Shown: positions 11,742-22,628 of the stretch, piece after piece
Position numbering within the stretch: position 1 is the stretch's first letter
Layout: each line of letters opens with the position of its first letter
The notes under the pieces: model-generated
Databases searched by the model: none
Told to the model about the DNA's origin: nothing
The model's input: only the letters and a program-made list of their open reading frames with translations
Position numbers and translations under genes: made by a program
NCBI GenBank assembly: GCA_011009095.1
Contig: VTPC01003669.1
Span: 49,268-113,267 of the forward strand
Reading direction: 5' to 3'
Origin: Ignelater luminosus
Taxonomy: Eukaryota; Arthropoda; Insecta; Coleoptera; Elateridae
DNA: 64,000 bases

Positions 11742-12045
11742 ATGGTTTACTCTCTTGCACAATATCGATTTATCTTAGAGTCCTATTTCCGTAATGGACA
11801 ACAGATGTATTCTGTTGATTTTTGCATCGAAGAATTTCTCGAACTAGAGTTTGATTATGATGTTATTAAGCCGTCGTGTTAGAAGAGTGGTAGACCGATT
11901 TCGGCAAACAGCTTATGTCTGTAAAGGAAAATCTATTGGACGTCTAACAGTTCTGACCGAGAACACTGTAGAAAATATACGGATGCAAATGGAATTCTGT
12001 CCTTCAAAATCATTACGCCACAAAAAACTAGTGGGTACTTAATTT
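11742..12045 (+). pseudogene. Mariner-like transposase, N-terminal part
   Basis: An ATG at 11742 opens MVYSLAQYRFILESYFRNGQ, the helix-turn-helix start typical of insect Tc1/mariner-like (IS630 superfamily) transposases. After a stop and shift near 11880, the next frame reads RRVVDRFRQTAYVCKGKSIG, then RLTVLTENTVENIRMQMEF and SPKSLR-like residues, the 'V-RF-ETGSV---KG--GRP-VLTEE-VE-IR---E-SP-KSLR' block. The catalytic DDE half is absent. It probably began at the terminal-repeat-like motif near 11626 and was cut by the CT microsatellite and the next element. Confidence 0.65.
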
Positions 12046-12090
12046 TCTTATACTCAGTCAGTTTATTATAATTAAGTGATGTTATTTCTT

Positions 12091-12095
<5 letters not shown>

Positions 12096-12149
<54 letters not shown>
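12096..12149 (+). repeat. (CT)n microsatellite
   Basis: A run of CT dinucleotides with two interruptions (CTATCTCTAT). It separates the transposase fragment from the next non-LTR remnant. Confidence 0.95.
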
Positions 12150-12169
12150 AATTCTGGATGATAAACTGT

Positions 12170-13110
12170 TCTGGAAGTCCCAAAAGGCTATCTTTTCTTA
12201 CTGGGTAGGAAGAAAGACTTTGGCAAAACTTGAAGTTTAGACCTAGGGTCACACGCTGGTAATCAGATCCCTCATGGTCAGTACAGGTGCACAGGCTCTT
12301 CCGCTTAGGAACCACAGGAGCTATACGCACCGCTCCCACCAGTATCCCGGAGGTACTCTTCAACCTTTCGCCACTCCATATTGTGGTTGAGACTGAATCG
12401 CGAAGTCATACAGGACTAGGCAAGGAACATGAGAGTGCACACCTTCATAAAACCGTACAGTATCAGTATACCCACAAGAGAATCCTGGGCTCGGGCTTTT
12501 CTAAGGCCAACTCCGAATTGGCTAGTCTGGTATTCGGACGGATTCAAAACCGGGAAAGGCACTGGGGCACACAAGAGTTTCCTTAGAGGTTACTTAAATC
12601 AGCCCATTAGTATGTATCGACCGCTCTATTCATTACATCGCGCCTGGTTCTAGAGTGTCACCGCTCTCTGGTTACCTTGTGCCAAAAGAATTGAGTTCCA
12701 AGTGATTCTGGAGTAGAAAGTAATCATAGGGTTGATGCCTTAGTTAAGAAGGTTTCTCTGGACTAGAGCTGGCTCTAGGAACTCCGTTCAACTACACCAA
12801 CAGATTCTTCACTGAATGGACTCTTTAGAGACTCCACAGTGATTTGGTCAATCTGACAAGCTAGGCTTTTGATAAACTGCTTAAAGAGAACAAAAGAAAC
12901 ATACTGATAGTTCTCACCATCAGACTTCGGGAAGATAGCTTTTGTAGGTATTGCAATGAGAACGAGGAAACCACCTCGGAGTCGCATTTCTCAAGCCCAA
13001 GGATATTCAAGAAACCAGATGGAGGCCATACTGTTTTTTGCGTTAGCAGTGGGTCTCTAACAGGGTAATTAATTATATACGTAACAACTGAAGTCTTGTG
13101 TGCACAACTA
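12170..13110 (+). pseudogene. Non-LTR ORF2 C-terminal part with RNase H start
   Basis: On the plus strand, TGAIRTAPTSIPEVLFNLSP followed by LHIVVETESRS (12305-12400) matches the post-RT block 'TGA-RT-PT-A-EVLL-LPPLHL-IE-EA' of LOA/R1/Jockey-group elements. Then WYSDGFKTGKGTGA (near 12530) is the first RNase H motif ('-YTDGSK---GTGAG') with its catalytic Asp. The remainder is shifted, but near 12980 the pattern HLGVAFLKPKDIQE resembles the end block 'LG--FL-P-DI'. The protein would degrade the RNA of the RNA/DNA hybrid. Multiple frames are used, so it is dead. It may be the 3' part of the same family as the element at 8.3-11.2 kb, but it is on the other strand. Confidence 0.6.
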
Positions 13111-13209
13111 TAAGGGACGTTTGATAAAAACAGGTGTAGAAAAATCCAAAATTCTTCATTTGAAGCAGGAGGTACTGAAATAGCGAAAAGAACCGAATTC
13201 TTAGACAAT

Positions 13210-15625
13210 ATTGTCTTGTTACTAGAGGCCCATTTATTTATTTATCGTACAAAAAATCAAACTAAAACATTTTTCACATACACAAACCTGCTAAAGACAT
13301 TTCTGCATGCTAAACTGCGAAATAATTTAAAATAAATTATTGAGAACAGAACTGTTTTCTATTGGACATGTTACGCTAATTTCAAGCTGTAAGAAATAAA
13401 TTGCCACTTCCTATCAATAATCTCAAGAAATTAGTGAATTTTAATCAATTTTAGGTTTATTATTTATACCTAATTTTACTACACATTTCTTTAAACATTT
13501 TTAAATTGAAATGTGATTTTAAAAAATAATAAATACAATTTTGTGTGCTAATCTGGAAGCCTGGTGATGTGAAGACTTTTTACAATCGTCATCTTTTGTT
13601 AACTTATCGCCATGTTCTTGAATTAGTAGCGTCGGGGTTTCTGGTGTGCATATACATAAACGTGAATCTTTTAATCTAAAATCGATTTATTCTTAAAAAA
13701 CGTTTATTAATGAATTAAAATTAATATTTTTGTGTTTCTACATATTATTATTTATTAACTGTGGCGAGCGCGACTGGTATTCATCTTTTAATTTGTATTA
13801 CGTGAATTTAATGAAAATATTGGTTAGGTACTATTTATCATTTAAATTTTGAGGTTTAGTGTATCTAAAAACTAAAAATTAATTGTGAGTTCTTTATTAT
13901 TTTGCAATTTCCAGTGCAATTTTTAATTTAATTTTTCATGATTTTTATTTCAGAAGTAAGTGTCGCAGTGGTTTGTACAGAATTACGTGTTTATAGTGTA
14001 CATTTATTGCAAAGACCAAAGAAGAATTTTGTTATCAGATCTGGATCATATTCCATCCCCTGTCATTCTTGGTAAGTTGCATGCATTTTGCTATACTTTC
14101 TTTAATAAAACGAATTAGTAGAGAAAATGAACCGTAAAAATATTCTGATAATATGATCAAGGTGGTGTCGGCTAATAACAATAAACAAACGCTACTTATT
14201 GTAAATTTCATAAATTCTGGAATACGAAAACAACAAGTACTCAAATCGATCATAAAATCAATTATGGGGTGAAAATTGAAAATGAAGAATGTCGAAATTT
14301 ATTTAATTCTTTGATAGGCGTGAAACTTAATGTTAACATTTATTAGTTAACAATTAATAGTAATAACTCAGTAGTGAGCTGGATTCCATAAAATTCTGTT
14401 TTCTTTTGTTACCAATTTTAAGTTGTACATATGTATAAGAGCGATTTTACATGACAAAAATTTAGATTTTTACGTCTCAGGCGTTTTTTATCGGTAGTGA
14501 ATTTTAACACAAATCTAAAGGAAGAATCTTTACGTAAGTAGAAATTTTTATACAAGATTTTTGAGTAGATTTACAAAAAAAAGTTTAATATGTAGAATCC
14601 AGAAAACTGTAGGCATTTAAAAGTCCAACAAGTGTTTGTTGATGTTATCTGATCTAAAAAGACTATCGCGATTTTACTGGAGTCATTTGCATTAACTGTG
14701 AAAAAGATCTGAGCCTGTGAAGTCCAAAATCGATGCCTAACTCGACAGAAGAGGTACAAAAGGGGTGTTAGGAGTCGTGGAAAACGGCTTCCAGACGATT
14801 CACGGATCGTCTTTTGTTTTTTTCGGTAGATATTCGATATCTCAAGAATAGCTGGTCTTATCGAGGTGGAACTTGGATTGTTAGAAATGGTGTCGGAACG
14901 GAATGGCTGTCAGACAATCCAGGCACCACTGATAGCTTTTTGTTTCTTTGACAGGTACAATGTATCTCAACAAGTTGAAAGAAGTTTTTAAAATTTAAAT
15001 ATTATTTTCCCTAATTTACTTATTGGTATACCATTCTTAAGTATTTTTGCTTTGCTTTAATCTGCAAATGAATATACCATACATATGCTACGGCCGTGAA
15101 CAATAACAAAAACAATAACTTTGACAGGTCGCCATTTTGTTTTAGGGAGTTGAAATTTCCTGAAACTTGGACATTACACGTATATCAGTGAGAGCTTCAA
15201 AATGAGCTACGTATTAACAAGTACTATTTGTATTTAAATTTCTTTTACAAAATGGCGTCCTCACGCCATCTTGGAATTTGGAACAAAAATCTTCTGCTTA
15301 GAATATTGCTGATAAATAAATAAAATCGACGTGTTCGAGCATTCTTTCGAAAAATTAAAAATAACGCCATTAATGAATTTGTGCCTTACTTTATAATATT
15401 TTTTTATTATAATTAAGACATTCAGTGTGTCCCCAGATAGACTGAACAAGAGAGAAAAAATTTTTATTTATAACTGAACGAAAAAATGTCATTCTTTATA
15501 AAATTCTTTGCTTGTCTCAAAACCACCAATTCTGAAAAAAAAGTCTAAATATTCTTTTTAACATCTGAGCAAATTAGAAAAACACACTGAAATCTCAGCA
15601 AAGAAGTTTCTGAGTTTTATATTTT
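13210..15625. other. AT-rich intergenic, no gene seen
   Basis: No coding frame of note. There is a diverged direct duplication at about 14786-14855 and 14906-14977; both copies contain a TCCAGACGATTC/GTCAGACAATCC block, then a TTTTTGTTTCTTTGACAGGTA-like block, then TATCTCAA. Near 15120 and 15250 there are 'gccattttg' and 'aaaatggcg' motifs in inverted order, seen often in insect MITEs. Confidence 0.4.
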
Positions 15626-15629
15626 TGAC

Positions 15630-15671
15630 CAAATCAGATTATCATGTTATCTTCTATGATAACCTGATTTG
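15630..15671. repeat. Small perfect-looking hairpin
   Basis: CAAATCAGATTATCAT (15630-15645) is followed after 10 bases by ATGATAACCTGATTTG (15656-15671). The arms pair over 16 bases with a single mismatch. This may be the centre of a short palindromic MITE or a fortuitous stem. Confidence 0.6.
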
Positions 15672-15779
15672 AATTTGACAAGTTACGTATTACCTCAGCG
15701 CCACCTAACGATTCATATTCCTATTATTGCACATTAGTTGTTGGCGCAATAAGTAGAGATGGCGGAGTTTCTAATACCT

Positions 15780-17720
15780 CTTGAGCCTCATTTGAATGTC
15801 AAGCGTCTGGGCGAAGCCCAACTTTAGGTCGCAAGAGCTGGCCTGTGCGATAGTGTAGCCAAACCCGCACCATCAGAGGTGCTCCGTGGAAGGGCATAGC
15901 CCAATGTATTTTTAAGTCTCTCAAGAAGGTTAATGAAGGGCAAAGCCCGGCTTTTCGCTGTGCGATACCGTAACACGTGTTTACTCCTAGTTCACTTAAG
16001 AAGGTTAATGGAGGGAGATATCCAACTTTGGGCCATCAGAGGTGGCCCGTGCGATAGCGTAGCCAAAGTCGCGTTTGTTTGTACCTTAATCTTAAGAAGA
16101 CTAATGGAGGACGAAGCCCGACTTCGAGTTGTGCGATAACGTAGCCTGATTCACGTTCTTTTCTAGTTTTTTTAATATTAAGGAAGGGTGAAGTTCGACT
16201 TTAGACTACTCGAGGTGGCCCGTGCCACTTAAGAAGGTTAATGGAGGGAGATGCCCAGCTTGAAGCAACTAGAGGTGGCCCTTGAAAAGTAAGCCCGACT
16301 CGTGTTCGTCTTGAGTTCTCGTAAGAAGGTTAAGGAAGTGTGAAACTCGACTTTAGGCCACCGGAGGTGGCCCGTGCGATAGCGTAGCCTGATTCATGTT
16401 TGTTTCTCGTTTTTTAATAAGGCTAAGGAAGAGTGAAGCTCGACTTTAGACCACTTAAGAAGGTTTAATGGAGGGAGATGCCCAGCTTGAAGCAACCATA
16501 GGTGGCCCACGAAAAGTAAGCTCGACTCGTGTTCGTTTTTAGTTTTCGTAAGAAAGTTAAGGAATGGCGAAACTCGATTTTAGGCCACCGGAGGTAGCCC
16601 GTGTGATAGCGTGGCCAATCTTGTGTTTGTTTGTATCTTAATCCTAAGAGGAGCAATGGAGGGAGAAGCCCGATTTTGGGCTGTGCGATAGCGACACCCG
16701 ATTCGTGTTCGCTTTTAGTTCACTTAAGAAGGTTAACGGAGGATGATGACCAATTATAAAAAATATAGTACGATCTGTGTTCGTTTCTACTTCTTTTAAA
16801 AAGGTTAAGTATGGGTGAGGTGGCCCTTGCTATAGCGTAGCCAAACCAGTGTTCGTCTGTATCTTAAACTTGGAAACTTGGAGGGCGAAACTTGACAGTT
16901 GTCCGTGGGAGAGCGTAGCACAACCAATGATTGTTCTTAGATCTCTTAAAAAGTCTAATGAAGGGCAAAGCTCGACTTTAGGTCAGCGGAAGCCCGTAGT
17001 TGAGCACAGCCTGGCCCCTCCCCATCTTCAAATCTTTTAAGACAGTTAATGAAGGACAAATCCGTGGCTTGTAGGACAGTGTAGCCCCACTTGAGTACAA
17101 TTTTTATCTTGCTTAAGAAGGTTAATGGAGGATACAGCTCGACCCGTGTTTGTTTTTAGATCTGTGAACGAAAGGTGATACTGATCTTGAGCCACCGAAG
17201 GTGGTCCGTGGGAGAGCGTAACTCGACCCGTGAGTGTTTGTTTTTGGGTTTGTTAAGAAGGTTAATGAATGGCGAAGACGGAATTTGTTGTGTTTGTTTT
17301 TGGCGCTTTTAAAGAAGTTACTAGAGGGCGAAGCTTGACTTTGGGCCACCAGAAGTTGTTCGACTCGACTCGTGTTTGATATTTAGGTCTTTTAAGAAGG
17401 TTAATGAAGGGGACCCATTTGATAGCATAGAGAGAATTAGTGGGACGCGAAATCCGACTTTGGACCATTAGAGAGGGTTTGTGGAAAAGCGCAGTCTAAA
17501 GTGTGCTCATTTCTAAGAAGGTTAGTGGAGGGCATATCCCGTCCTGTGTTTGTCTTTGAGGTCCCTTTAGAAGGTTGCCGAAGAACGAAGACTGATTCTG
17601 GTCACCGGAGGTGAGCTATTTGTCTTTGACTTTCTTAAAGAGAGCTATGGAAAGGGAAATTCGACCTTGGGTCACCGCAGGTGACCAGTTGGAAAACACC
17701 GACCGATTAGACCCTACAAG
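15780..17720 (+). repeat. Diverged tandem satellite, block 1
   Basis: About twenty diverged units of roughly 95 bases (96 between the copies starting near 15996 and 16092). Each begins with CTTAAGAAGGTTAATGGAGG, followed by GG(C/A)GAAGCCCGACTTT, a palindromic core GGCCACC-GGA-GGTGGCC, then CGTGCGATAGCGTAGCC and a GTGTTCGTTTTTAGTT spacer. The core is near-perfect at 16361-16378 and recurs in most units. The same family fills 60.2-63.3 kb, occurs reversed at 29.3-30.2 kb, and has a small reversed piece at 48.06-48.13 kb. Short open frames here (peptides with KKVNGGQ-like repeats) are by-products of the repeat. Confidence 0.85.
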
Positions 17721-17790
17721 ACGGTTAAAACAAGAAGAATACTGTAGTGCGAAGTGGCCAGGCCGCAACCCTTAGAACCGACCAGAGCCC

Positions 17791-18148
17791 AATAATATAA
17801 GGGTTGCTACATTTATCTTGGAAGGTTTTGGAGATAATTGCTATTCTTTTGTCAGGGGTTTTACTATTAAAAGGTATGGAAACACGCTGCTCCTGCAAAA
17901 ACGGTAAGAGATAGGCAAATAAAAATTTGAATATCTTAAAGTAGGCATTTGTTGCTATAGTTTGCGAAGAAAATTAAGAACAAGTCTTCAATTGTTTCTT
18001 CGTGCGGTCGCCATCGTGAATTTCTTTAAATGGATCACCCTGTATACGACCCCATATTTCTTTAGGGATTTTCAAGGCGAATTCAATAATATAAGACTTG
18101 CTATACTTATCTATTAAGGTTTTGGAGATAATCAGTATTCTTTTGTCA
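17791..18148 (+). repeat. Direct duplication of about 64 bases
   Basis: The block AATAATATAAGGGTTGCTAC... (17791-17854) recurs as AATAATATAAGACTTGCTAT... (18085-18148). Both end in TTTGGAGATAAT followed by ATTCTTTTGTCA. The two copies sit just outside the arms of the inverted repeat at 17.85-18.32 kb, so one insertion may have been duplicated as a unit and inverted. Confidence 0.7.
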
Positions 18149-18322
18149 ATTTAAAAAAAATTCAATATGGCGATCGTACGAAGAAAACGGTTGAAGATTT
18201 TGTTTTTAATTCTCTTCGCAAAAAATGACAAAAAATACCTACCAAAGCTCTCCAAATTTAATTTGTCTATTTCTTACCGCTTTTGGGGGGGCAGCGTGTT
18301 TCCATACTTTTTACCGACCCTG
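17853..18322. mobile_element. Inverted-repeat (foldback/MITE-like) element
   Basis: The left arm (about 17853-18030) and right arm (about 18151-18322) are diverged inverted copies. Left AAGGTATGGAAACACGCTGC corresponds to the reverse complement of right GCAGCGTGTTTCCATACTTT. Left CTTCGTGCGGTCGCCAT corresponds to right ATGGCGATCGTACGAAG. The outer right end CCGACCCTGTA and an internal CACCCTGTA near 18037-18045 look like mariner-type termini (CAGGGT...). No transposase is encoded. Confidence 0.7.
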
Positions 18323-19047
18323 TATAAGATTATAGGATGCTATCAACTGTTTAATTTCACATTAAATTTCTTTAGGTTTGTCAGTTTGGTAATTTTGAAT
18401 TTATATCACATTTCTACTTTTGGATGGATACACGAGGAAATAATGTTACTCTGGTCTAATAACAAATCTAGCAAATCACGCCATCCATGACAGACAAACA
18501 AAAGTGAAACAAGTGGGATGAAATAAAAAAAAAAAAGAAAACTAGTAGGTCATGCAATTATTAATCTTTGGGTTGGCATAAATTGTAAACAAATAAATTG
18601 CTTGCCACTTGACAGTCGAGTATCAATAAAAATTTGTTTTCCATTTAATGGTTAATTCCATGTCCTACTCGATTTTATTTTTATTTGGTCGCAAAATATT
18701 ATATGCTGAATACAGACAAGGTAAGTATATCATGATTGATTATTTTATACAATGCATGTAAGTAAAACAATAAAAATTATTTATTTTATATAAATAATAT
18801 AAATTTAACAATGTAACCGTGAAAGGTACGTAGGTAAAGTGTGATAAATAAACATACTTAAATCTCGTTCTTTTTTACAAACTAATATTGCACATTCCCT
18901 TTGCACTTTTAGACTTCTTTCTCATTTTATTATCTCTATTTTATTGAAAATAATAAAATTAAAGTAGAAAGAAACATTTGGTTTCCTAAACTATAATATG
19001 ACACACAACGACGAGATCAAGTACCCTAGGATAATGTCTTTTATAAA
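18323..19047. other. 3' flank of cuticle locus 1
   Basis: No coding frame recognised. On the minus strand, AATAAA poly(A) signals (TTTATT on plus) lie at about 18926-18931 and 18940-18945, some 100-120 bases past the stop codon at 19048. They are suitable for the RR isoform of cuticle locus 1. Confidence 0.45.
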
Positions 19048-19260
19048 TTAATGTTGAGCTAATCTCTCATAAGTAATTTTGGCATGAAATCCAGTATCAT
19101 CTGCCCAGTATTGTACGTTTTGCAGTCTCCCATCTGGCAGTAGCACGTGATATTGACCTTTAGCAGTATGACCATCACTGATTTCTTCATGACCGAAATC
19201 GTTTCCACTTCGATAGTCACGTACACGATACCCAAAAGCGTATTGAGAAGCGTATTGCAA
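19048..19260 (-). other. RR (chitin_bind_4) domain exon
   Basis: The 70 codons cover the whole extended RR consensus. An aromatic start YAFGYRV is followed by the G-x8-G spacing and then LPDGR-Q-V-Y-AD--GF-A-I-Y. The 'Q-V-Y-AD' version is common among RR-1-like insect cuticle proteins. In this family aromatic residues on the beta-sheet stack on chitin chains. Entry is phase 0 right after TTGTAG; an in-frame TAG immediately upstream shows the exon cannot start earlier. Confidence 0.9.
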
Positions 19261-21016
19261 CTACAATTATTATTATTTGTTTAATTATGTAAAATTCATT
19301 TTAGAAAGTCAATAAAGAGCGATTATGATCACGATGATGATGATAATAATGATAATGAGTTTACTTGAGACTGAGAAGAGGTGAAAGTAATTATTATTAT
19401 TATTATTATTATTAAAACAAAAATTTATATTAAAAATTAATTTTTATTTGACTAATTTTACATAACAGTTTTAATAACTTAAGTAATACTAATAATAATA
19501 AATAAATTGTTCTAACCAAGCTTTTTTAACAGCGAATTAATTTTTTTAAATATTCTTTGGCGTTTTAGTCTTGTTTGGCGATTCTTTTTGGTTTTACGAA
19601 ATCGTGATCGCTTTTTCATTTTGACCACGCGGAACTTGTGTTTTTTGTATGGTACAAAATGTTTTGGTGGATGGGGTAGTAGTGGTGGATGGAATAATGG
19701 CGGATGGGATGGTGGATGATGATGATGTTTGAATTCATGATTATGGTTATCGTTAGAATTATTTATTACAATATAATTAGTTGGTTTGATGTGGTCGTCT
19801 TCAGGAAGCTTAGGTTTATGGGACGATTCAAAATGATCTTTGGGATCATACTTGATAAAATCGTAGGGAGAAAAATCAGCGCGTCTTATATTATTGTCGT
19901 TATTATCATTTGATATTTCAATTTCAGAATCATTTAAATCCGTCAAATTAAAAATTTCCGGATTTTCAATTTCCATAATTACTTCCGAATCATTACTTTG
20001 AGTGACATTCTTAAAAATCATTCCGGAATCATTAACAAATATTGATTTACCATCACCATCTAAAATTTCCAAATAATATTCGTAATCGTCATTATTGGTG
20101 GAATTTGACAATGTTTCATTATCAAAATCATAATCGTAATCGTAATCATGATTCTCACGCTTTATCCTAACAGTGGTACTTACATTATTCCTTTCAACCT
20201 TACTATCTTCTACAGACCTTTCAGTCTGTGTTATCAATAAATCTTGATCATCTTGATTTTCGATTTGCCCTAAATCAGCCTGCTGAGTTTTAATAAATAT
20301 GTCTTCGGCTTGTTGTTGCGCAACCTCGTTCAAATGATTCAATGAATTTTGTTGTTGAGCCTTCTTTTTAGCATCTTCCAAAACTTGAATTTGAGCTACG
20401 GCTTCTTGATATTCAGGCGGTGCGTGCACCACTTTAATATTTGGTTTACTTTGCGGATTTGCAATATCAACTATGTGTTCTGTTATAGGAGTAAAATCTT
20501 TAGGATTCAAAAGTTGACTTAAACCCGCCAACTGTATACTTGGAGCTTTTCCGATTAAATCATTCAAAGCTTCAATATCTTTTTCCTGCTGCTCACCAAA
20601 ACTTTCATGCAATAACTTTAAGTTATTGTCATAATTCAAACCATAATTGACTGGAGTTTTCTGAATTAAATAAATTTCATGAGCTTTTGCTACCTCACGT
20701 TTTTGCATATTTTGATTTCTCGATTGTCTGAATAGAGCCCTATTATTGAGGGCATCTGCTTGTTGTTGCTGATAATACCTCCACCTTTGCAAATCAATTT
20801 GATTGTTAGTCTCTCCGAAATAATTAAACATCTGATATCTAGGCGTCACTCTTTCTTCATTTATATTTTCATACACTTGCGGCCCGTTTAATCTCTTTCT
20901 TAACGAATTTGTAAATACAATCAAATCGATAAAAAATACGATAATCTACAAAAAAAAATAAAATGTTACAAGTTACCCAGTAAAGAAATTTGTTTACTAA
21001 CCAGTTTTAAATCCAT
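19048..21016 (-). CDS. RR cuticle protein, spliced isoform (three exons)
   Basis: Proposed structural cuticle protein that binds chitin in the extracellular matrix. Exon 1 (21016-21002) encodes MDLKL and ends at a GTTAGT donor. Exon 2 (20945-20184) starts after TTTTGTAG with IIVFFIDLIVFTNS, so the two together make a signal peptide. It then runs through Gln-rich sequence (QQQQADALNN, KKKAQQQNSL) to ERNN. A consensus GTAAGT donor at 20183 is in phase 0 and matches the acceptor TTGTAG before 19260, also phase 0. Exon 3 (19260-19048) encodes a complete Rebers-Riddiford domain: YAFGYRVRDYRSGNDFGHEE, SDG, KGQYHVLLPDGRLQNVQYWA, then DDTGFHAKITYE and a stop 4 residues later. Total 329 residues. The intron of 923 bases is inferred, not shown by transcripts. 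The lack of any other open route into exon 3 and the phase match support it. Confidence 0.7.
19512..21016 (-). CDS. Read-through isoform of cuticle locus 1, no RR domain
   Basis: If the GTAAGT donor at 20183 is not used, exon 2 stays open for another 223 codons to a TAG at 19512-19514, giving a 482-residue secreted protein. The extra tail is strikingly composed: an acidic Tyr/Asp run (HDYDYDYDFDNET), many Asn/Asp with NxS/T sites, a His/Pro block (KHHHHPPSHPPLFHPPLLPH), and a basic end (KKRSRFRKTKKNRQTRLKRQ). Such a long low-complexity but open frame is unlikely by chance in DNA that is otherwise full of stops, so the tail is probably translated in some transcripts. It lacks the chitin-binding domain. 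I do not recognise a named family. The alternative is that the tail belongs to the main product and exon 3 is joined by another route. Confidence 0.65.
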
Positions 21017-21089
21017 CTCACTATTTTTATAAAAACACCTATTCAAAACAAAATATCACTTCGACCTTGCTCTTCAACAACTAACATTG

Positions 21090-21130
21090 ACACTGAAAGA
21101 AAACCATCAACCACTTTCGTTTCTATACAA
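21090..21130 (-). promoter_or_regulatory. Core promoter of cuticle locus 1 (TATA and initiator)
   Basis: On the minus strand TATAGAA starts at 21127. An arthropod initiator TCAGTG has its A at 21094, 33 bases downstream. A transcript starting there would have a 78-base leader before the ATG at 21016. The spacing is right for a TATA/Inr promoter, as in many insect cuticle genes. Prediction only. Confidence 0.5.
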
Positions 21131-22095
21131 CTCGTACTTCGCTCTTTTGTGATGTCGAGACTAGAGGTGTGTCCAAATATACATGTGTGGAAGAGAGAAA
21201 GCCATGGGTCATCAAGTCTGCATTTTTTTTAAATTATATTTGGGTTTCACTTCTTTATCGTAATATTATGAATACATTAAACGCTTTATTATAATCTTTT
21301 TCGTTGTTGCAAGCTATAGGTGTCTTTCCCATAATGTTAAAAAACAACGGAAGTCAGTAATACATTCGAAATGGTTGCCATTTTTTTTCTCTTTTGGGGA
21401 CAAATTAAATAATTAATTAATCTTGACTAGAATGCATGCGTGAAAGTGATAAGTCCAGTAATAAATTAAGGAGATTTGAAAAATTTTGCTTATAACAAAA
21501 AACGAATTCCAAAGTGGCGAAAAGCTTTTTTAAGAAAATCGACTCTCCTTTAAAATAATATCAAATGATCCGTGAAGCAGTTAATTAAGTTAGTTAAAAG
21601 TTGCTAATAAGGAGTTTTAAGTACAGTAGAATCTAGAAAAGAATTTCTTGAAACAAATGAAGAAATTAATAAAATAACAATTAGGTAAATATTTAAAAAA
21701 AATCATGTGTTTAAAACTTTCAACACTAATCTCTTTTGTTAATTCACCAAAAATTCCTTTTAATAAAACATTTATGTTTCTAATTTTTATTTATTTACGT
21801 CTACGATCTCAGTATTTCTAATTTGCAGAGAACGCAGTTTTGAAGCATGTTAGACGTTGTTAAACAAGGAGTGGCGCCAGAATAAAAATTTAAAACAAAT
21901 CTGGAACATCGAGTGGTGTAGTAGCACATAAATAATATTTAAATCAAGCTGTGGCTGCTCTAGGTCCTTCCCGCGCTGGCAAATTGGCTTAAGGGCTCCG
22001 TTTCTTTCTAACCTTCTTCAGAGAGGCACATTCCCTTATTTAAGAAAAGAATACTAAATACGAGCCTGAGGTGTTAACTGGGCTATTGCCACACT
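21131..22095. other. 5' flank of cuticle locus 1, no gene seen
   Basis: AT-rich upstream DNA of the cuticle gene, then from about 21840 a GC-richer stretch (gtggcgccagaata, cttcccgcgctggc) that leads into the Penelope-like fragment and may be its 5' part. No coding frame recognised. Confidence 0.4.
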
Positions 22096-22628
22096 TTGTT
22101 GCGATATTTAGTCGCGACGTTTCGGAACCCGACTACTTGTTCGCCTGAGTACGAAAACAGAGACAGCTTCCGAAGAACACTACCCGCGAATAAACTTGGC
22201 TACATAAGAAGCTACCAGAAAATCAAAGAAAAGCATAAAGAAATTCAAAAACGAAAACTGGAAAGACTGGTGGTGGAAGAGAACAAAAGAAACACATGAA
22301 TGACATCGTGAAATCAATTCTAGACAGAAGCCTAAATCACACGATAACATCAAGATACATTCCAAAAATAGATTTGATAACTGCAGTTCAGGAAACAGCC
22401 TGCAAATTAAACCCAGAAGAAGCGGAAGAGTACAGATGCAGAACGAGAGCTGAACTGGGCAAGAAGAAAAGGAAGAAGCAGAACCTCACCAAAAGAGAGA
22501 TGAGAGCAGCCAACTCAGTAAAGAAAGACAACTCGATTAAGATCCTTCCCGCTGACAAGGGCAACGCAACTGAAACTTACGACAGTAAGATCCAAGAACT
22601 GCTAGATGCAGCCGAGTACAAATTGCTC
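22096..22628 (+). pseudogene. Penelope-like element, N-terminal ORF fragment
   Basis: The plus-strand translation from 22296 includes DLITAVQETACKLNPEEAEE, a Lys-rich stretch, NLTKREMRAANSVKKDNSIK and ILPADKGNATETYDSKIQEL. The block 'L---D-SI-ILPADKGN-TV-M----Y--K---LL----YK' just upstream of the RT core is a hallmark of Penelope-like elements. Here the usual VVMD after GNAT is altered. The upstream frame (22096-22299, Lys/Glu-rich) is likely part of the same protein. The frame is cut near 22628 at a T8 run, which is the poly(A) end of the R1-like element on the other strand. RT and GIY-YIG regions are absent. Confidence 0.65.

Noticed and set aside
15933-17468. Short frames with repeated peptides in the satellite
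   Set aside because: Peptides repeat only because the DNA does, and frames change between units.
19261-19370. Possible microexon after CTCTTCTCAG near 19370
   Set aside because: It does not restore the reading frame between the end of the 477-codon exon and the RR exon; the phase-0 GTAAGT donor at 20183 explains the join better.
19512-19520. GGTTAG at the end of the long exon as a donor to the RR exon
   Set aside because: It would leave phase 1, whereas the RR exon needs phase 0; joining them gives a stop within about 15 codons.
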